Program-made: the position numbers and the translations under genes | Shown: positions 1 through 4,312 of the stretch, in pieces | Position numbering within the stretch: position 1 is the first letter of the stretch | How the letters are laid out: every line of letters starts with the position of its first letter | NCBI GenBank assembly: GCA_030838885.1 | Contig: JAUZEU010000617.1 | Location: forward strand, 1 to 6,258 | Origin: Bryobacterales bacterium | Lineage (GTDB): Bacteria > Acidobacteriota > Terriglobia > Bryobacterales > Bryobacteraceae | Reading direction: 5' to 3' | Length of the DNA: 6,258 nt | The notes under the pieces: model-generated | Databases searched by the model: none | What the model was told of the DNA's origin: nothing | What the model saw: only the letters and a program-made list of their open reading frames with translations

Positions 1-242
1 TGTTTTTAGAGTGCCAGGTTACGTTCCCTGGACTTCCTTGTCTGCCGGTATACCGGCGTGTACCGATTGTTCGGTTTATTAATTTGCGAGGGAGATAACA
101 GGAGGGATACGGCCTGCATTAACATGCAGGCCGTCGTTTCGGTGTAAAGATTCTCGTTCTGCCGACTGCCGCAGCCCGGAAATGCGCCGCACAGGCGCGA
201 AGTTTAAATTCCACTGCTTTGTGAGGATGAACCCGTTACAAA
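1..242. other. Non-coding region downstream of rpsO, rich in inverted repeats
   Basis: No credible gene is visible in any frame; the longest minus-strand reading from an ATG at 125 is only 39 codons and resembles nothing I know. In many bacteria pnp follows rpsO on the same strand, but no pnp start is present here, so if the order is conserved pnp begins beyond the left edge. The stretch holds several short inverted repeats: CCAGG/CCTGG at 14-31, the perfect 14-base palindrome GCCGGTATACCGGC at 44-57, ACCGA/TCGGT at 62-75, the strong hairpin at 109-134, and GCGCC/GGCGC at 184-198. It could be the 3' end of the rpsO transcript plus the leader of the next gene. Confidence 0.5.
109..134 (-). terminator. 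Strong perfect hairpin downstream of rpsO, possible terminator
   Basis: An 11-bp perfect stem (ACGGCCTGCAT paired with ATGCAGGCCGT) closes a 4-nt loop. It lies 108 nt past the rpsO stop in the direction of rpsO transcription. The base following the stem on the minus strand is A, then TCCCTCC, so the T-tract of a classical intrinsic terminator is missing; on the plus strand the stem is followed by CGTTTCGG, also weak. It may be a terminator without a U-tail, or a 3' structure that protects or processes the rpsO message. The structure is certain; the role is inferred. Confidence 0.45.
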
Positions 243-512
243 CTAGTGGCGGATAGAAAGTTTGGTCAGAACGCTCTTGTAACGCTCGGGGCCAGTGCGC
301 TTGAGGTAAGTCAACAGCCGCCTGCGTTTCGCCACAAGGATCAGTAATCCCCGCCGCGAAGAATGGTCTTTCTTATGTGTCTTGAAGTGCTCTGTCAATT
401 CCGCGATACGCGTTGTCAACAGTGCGATCTGGACTTCCGGCGACCCGGTGTCGGACTTATGGGTCTGGTTCCGGGTGACTACTTGCCGTTTTGCTTCTCC
501 CGCCAATGCCAT
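243..512 (-). CDS. rpsO: 30S ribosomal protein S15
   Basis: Encodes the primary 16S rRNA-binding protein S15, which binds the three-way junction of helices 20-22 in the central domain and nucleates assembly of the platform of the small subunit. The 89-residue length equals that of E. coli S15. The family signatures are all present: DTGSPEVQ at residues 21-28, HFKTHKKDHSSRRGLL at 42-57 (the conserved rRNA-contacting loop with H42, H46, D49, H50, S52, R53 and R54), and RRRLLTYLKR at 63-72. The protein is very basic, as expected. The ATG at 512 gives exactly the family N-terminus; an AGGAG ribosome-binding sequence lies at 527-531, 14 nt upstream, which is longer than usual. The stop is TAG at 243-245. 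No pnp follows within the window. Identity is secure from sequence. Confidence 0.98.
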   Translation of the reverse strand: MALAGEAKRQVVTRNQTHKSDTGSPEVQIALLTTRIAELTEHFKTHKKDHSSRRGLLILVAKRRRLLTYLKRTGPERYKSVLTKLSIRH

Positions 513-526
513 CTTAAGGGTAACTA

Positions 527-531
527 CTCCT
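527..531 (-). promoter_or_regulatory. Ribosome-binding site of rpsO, widely spaced
   Basis: AGGAG reads on the minus strand with 14 nt between it and the rpsO ATG. Usual spacing is about 5-9 nt. No better Shine-Dalgarno match lies closer, and no other in-frame start suits the S15 family, so translation may rely on a folded spacer or initiate weakly. Confidence 0.55.
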
Positions 532-590
532 GTTCTTTCTCTTTACTCGTGTGTATCAAAGCCATGGTAGCACAGGGGGCAGATGGCGAT

Positions 591-615
591 GGCAGATCCG
601 CATTCACCGGATGCC
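591..615 (-). promoter_or_regulatory. Hairpin in the rpsO leader, candidate S15 autoregulatory structure
   Basis: The predicted leader RNA can fold an 8-bp stem: three pairs (591-593 with 613-615) and five pairs (596-600 with 608-612), with a two-base bulge at 594-595 and a 7-nt loop. It lies about 80-100 nt upstream of the rpsO start and just downstream of the proposed promoter. In several bacterial groups S15 is known to repress its own mRNA by binding leader structures that differ between lineages. That this hairpin is part of such an element is inference; the base pairing is seen directly. Confidence 0.35.
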
Positions 616-642
616 ATGCCGTGCACAAGTGCCGAAGTTCTA

Positions 643-672
643 ATTATAGCTGGTAGTGAACTTCGTCGTCAC
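643..672 (-). promoter_or_regulatory. Putative sigma70-type promoter for rpsO
   Basis: On the minus strand a perfect TATAAT at 648-643 is preceded, after an 18-nt spacer, by GTGACG at 672-667, which matches TTGACA at four of six positions. Transcription would start near 636 and give a leader of roughly 120 nt before rpsO. A second -10-like TACAAT at 679-674 lacks a good -35 box. This placement agrees with rpsO being the first gene of its transcript, as no co-directional gene with clear identity lies upstream. Confidence 0.5.
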
Positions 673-1063
673 CATTGTAGTTTTCATCTATCTACAAGTA
701 CATGCGCAGGGTTGGGCTTGTTCATGGCCTCGATTTCCTCGGGCCGCATTGGTAACAGCCCGGGAGATTTGAGGTGCGGCCTTACGCCGCGACGCCCCCC
801 AGGAGATCTACGCCAAAAGGGAGATCTGGGGTTATCGAAAGAGAGGGAGGAAATGCGCTGGCAGCTCTGAGTATTAAGGCGACAAACGGAATCACGATCG
901 GGACGAACACTGCCCACAGGCCGTGTGATCCGGAAGAACTGGTCGCCACGAACACGGCGACGAACGGGAGAATTATATAAAGAGCGGCAATTAAAATTTA
1001 TTTCTCACTGCGAGGCTCAATATATCCGTCGCCCCCACATCATCTTAAAGTTTTTAAATCTAA
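673..1063. other. Long divergent intergenic region between rpsO and the ABC exporter
   Basis: No intact, recognisable gene is seen on either strand. The minus strand may hold the broken membrane-protein remnant described separately at 684-997. Small features include a direct repeat GGAGATCT at 802-809 and 820-827, a run of six C at 795-800, and an inverted repeat GTCGCC/GGCGAC at 942-961. From about 970 rightward the composition turns clearly AT-rich, continuing to about 1115, which suggests the control region of the ABC exporter gene. Confidence 0.5.
684..997 (-). pseudogene. Possible frameshifted small membrane protein remnant
   Basis: I do not recognise a family. One minus-strand frame is open from 997 to a TAA at 784-782 and reads as two hydrophobic stretches, roughly ILIAALYIILPFVAVFVA and then LWAVFVPIVIPFVALILRAA. 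Its codons between about 970 and 880 prefer G or C at the third position, as real genes here do. This frame has no ATG, GTG or TTG ahead of the first hydrophobic stretch and follows a TAA at 1000-998. A second frame, offset by one base, runs to a TGA at 686-684 and ends in a soluble, protein-like tail containing LLPMRPEEIEAMNKPNPAH. A one-base indel, for example in the six-base G run (795-800), would join the two into a protein of about 100 residues. It could be a decayed gene, a sequencing error, or chance. Confidence 0.25.
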
Positions 1064-1093
1064 TTGAAGGTACTTACATTTTGTGCCAATAAT
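1064..1093 (+). promoter_or_regulatory. Possible promoter at the 5' end of the ABC exporter gene
   Basis: TTGAAG at 1064-1069 and AATAAT at 1088-1093 are separated by 18 nt and lie in an AT-rich stretch. If this is the promoter, the TTG at 1064 cannot be the start codon and the protein begins at a later codon. The match is moderate and AT-rich DNA yields such boxes by chance. Confidence 0.25.
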
Positions 1094-2869
1094 CACAATT
1101 ATAACTTGCTTATTAAATGTACGGCGACGACGTCCGCGCTGACCAGGCGTGTCGTATTGCTTCTTCGAAGCGATGCGTGGATGGTGGCCGGGCTGGCAAC
1201 CTTAGTTATTCTGGCCTCGGCTCTCGATATTGCAGTTCCGTTTCTCTCGCGGCGGCTCATCGATGGGGTGATTGCCTCGATTCAGACTCCTCCACCCGGT
1301 GGATTCAGATGGATATTGTTCGCCGGAGCCGCTATATTCTCGGTCACCGCGCTCACTCGGGTTATTCGGTCCTTTTACAATTACCAATTGTTCCGGACAG
1401 CCGCCGGCATCGAAGACAAGGTGAAGAGCGCGGCGTTTGCCAACTTTGTGCAGCTGGATACCACCTATCAGAAACAGGTCAATACCGGTGAGGTAGTGGG
1501 GGCGCTGGATCGCGGCGGCACGGCGATTTTCATCGTTCTTTATGAGATTTTTGGGCAAAATCTGGTTCCACCCCTGGTCGTTTTTATCGGCGTCGTGATC
1601 TCGCTGCTTGCCAGGAACGGATGGATTGCGCTGGCAGTCGTTGTTCCGCTGCCCGTTTACATGCTTCTTGTCAGTCGTTTCGGGACCAGGATGCAGGACC
1701 GAGAGCAACTGGTCACACAAGCCTTCGAAGACGTCACCAAAGAGGCGTATGACATCTCCAGCAATGTCGCAGTGGTCAAAAAGTTTTCCCAGGAGACGCA
1801 GGAATCCGCGCGCCAGCGCGGACTCCTGAGCAAGGCGAGGATTCAGCAGTTCGGGGCCGAACGCCTCTGGGCTTTGATTGAAAACACGCAGAACTGCGTC
1901 TCAACGTTAGGTCGCGTTGTGGTGATCTGTGCGGGCGGTTATATGGTGCTCACCCGGCGCTGTTCCGTGGGCGACTACGTCCTGTTCATCGCGCTGCAGG
2001 ATATGGTTTACGCGCCAATTTCGCAACTCTCGGTGATTCTTCCGAAACTTCGCCGCAATCTTTCGCGTTGCGAGCGATTATTCGAGATCCTGGACCAGCA
2101 CAGCACCGTCCCGGACCAGCCCGGCGCCATGGAACTTGGCGCTCTGCGTCACTCGATTGAGTTCCGCAATGTTTCATTCCGTTACTCCGGCGCGGATCGC
2201 TGGACTCTCCAAAACGTGAGCTTCCAGGTGCCCGCAGGCTGTACGGTGGCTCTCATCGGGAAAAGCGGAACGGGAAAAAGCACCCTCATCAATCTGCTTC
2301 AACGGGCGTACGATCCGCAGCATGGCGAGATTCTGATCGACGGCGTGGACATCAGGACCGTGACTCAGCGCAGCCTGAGAAAGCAGATTGCAGTGGTGCC
2401 CCAGGAGGTAGATTTGTTCTCACGCACCATCGGCGAGAACATCGCGTATGGCTGTAAGGATGTCGACTTGAAGGAAGTGGAATACGCGGCGCGGGTCGCT
2501 CAGGCGCACGATTTCATATCGCGGTGCGACAAGGGTTATGACACGAACGTGGGGGAACGCGGATTGTCGCTTTCCGGCGGCGAACGCCAGCGAATTGGGA
2601 TTGCGCGCGCCATCCTGCGTGACCCCAATATTCTGGTGATGGATGAGGCGACCAGTCACCTGGATACAGAGAGCGAGCAGCTGATTCAGAACGCGACCGA
2701 CAAGATTATTTCAGGCCGTACATCGTTCGTGATTGCCCACCGGCTTTCGACGGTTCAGAGAGCGGATATAGTGGTGGTCTTCGCTGACGGAGGTATTGAG
2801 GCGGTGGGCTGCCATGAACAGTTGCGCCAGACCAGCCCGACGTACAGGCGGCTGTATTCGGTCTGTTGA
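1064..2869 (+). CDS. ABC exporter, fused permease and ATPase (ABCB/MsbA-like)
   Basis: A half-transporter with its membrane domain and ATPase on one chain, expected to form a homodimer in the inner membrane and export an unknown, probably lipophilic, substrate using ATP. With the longest reading it has 601 residues, usual for the family. Hydrophobic segments lie near residues 39-60, 83-103, 150-205 (two) and 275-320 (two), fitting six helices. The ATPase begins near 365: Walker A GKSGTGKST 399-407, Q-loop Q447, signature LSGGERQ 503-509, Walker B ILVMDE 523-528 with catalytic E528, D-loop SHLD 531-534, and switch histidine H559. All motifs are intact, so it should be active. The start is uncertain: TTG at 1064 follows an in-frame TAA and lacks a Shine-Dalgarno, and the first 18 codons are AT-rich. 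Other candidates are TTG 1106, TTG 1157 and ATG 1181, the last cutting into the first helix. It has no co-directional neighbour; the substrate cannot be inferred. Confidence 0.93.
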   Translation: MKVLTFCANNHNYNLLIKCTATTSALTRRVVLLLRSDAWMVAGLATLVILASALDIAVPFLSRRLIDGVIASIQTPPPGGFRWILFAGAAIFSVTALTRVIRSFYNYQLFRTAAGIEDKVKSAAFANFVQLDTTYQKQVNTGEVVGALDRGGTAIFIVLYEIFGQNLVPPLVVFIGVVISLLARNGWIALAVVVPLPVYMLLVSRFGTRMQDREQLVTQAFEDVTKEAYDISSNVAVVKKFSQETQESARQRGLLSKARIQQFGAERLWALIENTQNCVSTLGRVVVICAGGYMVLTRRCSVGDYVLFIALQDMVYAPISQLSVILPKLRRNLSRCERLFEILDQHSTVPDQPGAMELGALRHSIEFRNVSFRYSGADRWTLQNVSFQVPAGCTVALIGKSGTGKSTLINLLQRAYDPQHGEILIDGVDIRTVTQRSLRKQIAVVPQEVDLFSRTIGENIAYGCKDVDLKEVEYAARVAQAHDFISRCDKGYDTNVGERGLSLSGGERQRIGIARAILRDPNILVMDEATSHLDTESEQLIQNATDKIISGRTSFVIAHRLSTVQRADIVVVFADGGIEAVGCHEQLRQTSPTYRRLYSVC

Positions 2870-2883
2870 CTCCCGCGGTTCGG

Positions 2884-2912
2884 AAATACGCAGCCAGCGT
2901 CGGCGTATCTTT
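2884..2912. terminator. Possible bidirectional terminator between convergent genes
   Basis: The 46-bp gap between the ABC exporter stop (2869) and the DUF1501 stop (2916) contains ATACGC at 2886-2891 and GCGTAT at 2903-2908, a 6-bp stem with an 11-nt loop. It is followed by CTTT on the plus strand and by TTTCC on the minus strand. The stem is short and the T-runs poor, so this is a weak candidate, but its position between convergent ends fits a shared terminator. Confidence 0.35.
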
Positions 2913-2915
2913 GGC

Positions 2916-4307
2916 CTACGAGAGGATGTTCATGATCGGCCCGGTTCCTTCTTCTACCAGATGGAAGGGCCGCCCGTTTAAGATGAAATCCATTTTCTTG
3001 TAATTCAGGCCGATTTGACGAAGGATGGTCGACTGCAGATCGCTGATGTAGTGAGGGCTTTCGACGGCCTTGAAGCCAAATTCGTCGGTTGCGCCTTCGA
3101 TCACCCCGCCTTTGACGCCGCCACCTGCCAGCCATGAAGTGAAACCCATGGCATTATGGTCGCGACCGGTGGTGTTCTGTGACCAGGGTGTGCGCCCAAA
3201 CTCGGTGGTGAAGACAACCAGGGTCGAATCGAGAAGACCACGCTGCTTCAGATCGCGAAGCAGACCCGCAATCGGCTTATCCACCGCGCGGCACAGGGGC
3301 TCGTGCAGTTTCATGTCGTCATGCGCATCCCATGCGCCATTGCCACCACCCGCGTGGCAGATCTGAATGAAGCGGACATCGTTTTCAACCAGGCGGCGCG
3401 CCAGAAGCAACTGCTTGCCGAAGGCGTCCGTGTCTTTTTCCCCGATTCCGTAGAGTTCCGTTACATGCTCCGGTTCGTTCGCAGTGTCCACGATGGCAGG
3501 CGCCTTCAGCATCATGTTGGCGGCGAGTTCGTAGGACTTGACGCGGGCCGCGATCTCGGTTTCGGCGGCGTAATCGTCGCGAAATTGCCGGTTCAATTCG
3601 GACAGCACCTGCATCTGGCGATCGCGTTCCCCGGTGGTGGATGCCTGGGGAGGCAGCAGATCGGGAATGGGATTACCAGAGGACTGGAACGGAGTCGCCG
3701 AATAACTGGCGCCCAGATAGCCGCCAGTGAGTTGCACGGGAGATGAAGGGCGGCCAATGTTTACGAATGCCGGCAAATTTTTGTTTGCGGTTCCCAACGC
3801 GTAATTCACCCAACTGCCCAGGGTCGGGTGCTCAAATTGCCTGAGCGGCTTGCCGGTGCTGTGCTCCAGAACGGCAGGAAAATGGTTCGTCTGATGGCAA
3901 AACATGGAGCGTACAACGGCGATGTCATCGATGACGCCACCTACATTGGGGAACCAGTCTGAGACCGGAATTCCGGACTGACCATAGGGCTTGAAGGTAC
4001 GCAGGCAGGGGATGACGGGGCGCTTCATGGGCGCAAGGTTATCGCCGAAGCCGACGGCATCCATCATCGTGCCCGCGTACTTATTGCCTTTGGGATCGAA
4101 GGTGTCGATGTGGCTGACACCTCCGCACATGAACAGGTAAATGACGGATTTCGCTCGAGGCGGGTCAGGCAATCTTGCTTCGGCAAGTCTGTTTTCATCG
4201 GCCCAAAGGGATCCGAGTGCCGCACCAAGAAAGCCGCCCGCGGTCTGGAACAGGAAGCGCCGGCGAGCGGTGCGCCCGCAAGGATATATAGATTGCGAAT
4301 TTGTCAT
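2916..4307 (-). CDS. DUF1501 family protein with Tat signal
   Basis: Belongs to the DUF1501 family, which has an alkaline-phosphatase/sulfatase-like fold; the reaction is not established. The 463-residue length is typical. The N-terminus carries a twin-arginine signal: A14-RRRFLF (R15, R16) followed by a hydrophobic stretch TAGGFLGAALGSLWA ending near residue 36, so export of a folded, perhaps metal-bound, protein is expected. Family landmarks follow in order: FMCGGVSHIDTFDPKG at 59-74, HQTNHFPAVLEHSTGKP at 138-154, GAWDAHDD at 324-331, TTEFGRTPW at 367-375, GRDHNAMGF at 381-389 and GGGVKGGVIEGATDEFG at 395-411. The Asp and His residues in these blocks (D68, D327, H329, E369, D383, H384) are where metal ligands of the superfamily would be expected; that is inference. 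ATG at 4307 lies 5 nt past the stop of the upstream DUF1553 gene, with a weak AGGG ahead of it, suggesting translational coupling. Confidence 0.93.
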   Translation of the reverse strand: MTNSQSIYPCGRTARRRFLFQTAGGFLGAALGSLWADENRLAEARLPDPPRAKSVIYLFMCGGVSHIDTFDPKGNKYAGTMMDAVGFGDNLAPMKRPVIPCLRTFKPYGQSGIPVSDWFPNVGGVIDDIAVVRSMFCHQTNHFPAVLEHSTGKPLRQFEHPTLGSWVNYALGTANKNLPAFVNIGRPSSPVQLTGGYLGASYSATPFQSSGNPIPDLLPPQASTTGERDRQMQVLSELNRQFRDDYAAETEIAARVKSYELAANMMLKAPAIVDTANEPEHVTELYGIGEKDTDAFGKQLLLARRLVENDVRFIQICHAGGGNGAWDAHDDMKLHEPLCRAVDKPIAGLLRDLKQRGLLDSTLVVFTTEFGRTPWSQNTTGRDHNAMGFTSWLAGGGVKGGVIEGATDEFGFKAVESPHYISDLQSTILRQIGLNYKKMDFILNGRPFHLVEEGTGPIMNILS

Positions 4308-4312
4308 TGACC

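Noticed and set aside
6..125. A 39-codon minus-strand frame that might be the start of pnp
   Set aside because: It ends at a TAA at 6-8 and shows none of the N-terminal sequence of polynucleotide phosphorylase.
100..126. AGGAGG-like Shine-Dalgarno on the plus strand ahead of an ATG at 124
   Set aside because: The spacing is about 18 nt and the frame ends after seven codons.
524..565. A 13-codon upstream open frame (MALIHTSKEKEQE) on the minus strand whose stop overlaps the rpsO Shine-Dalgarno
   Set aside because: There is no ribosome-binding sequence ahead of its ATG and no attenuator-like codon run; a short frame of this size is expected by chance, though its stop position is suggestive.
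802..827. Direct repeat GGAGATCT with 18 nt between the copies
   Set aside because: Only two 8-base copies, no matching inverted ends or mobile gene nearby; most likely chance.
363..870. Plus-strand open frames across rpsO and the region to its right
   Set aside because: Part is antisense to rpsO; the remainder has low-complexity, Arg/Ser-rich translations typical of non-coding frames and no Shine-Dalgarno.
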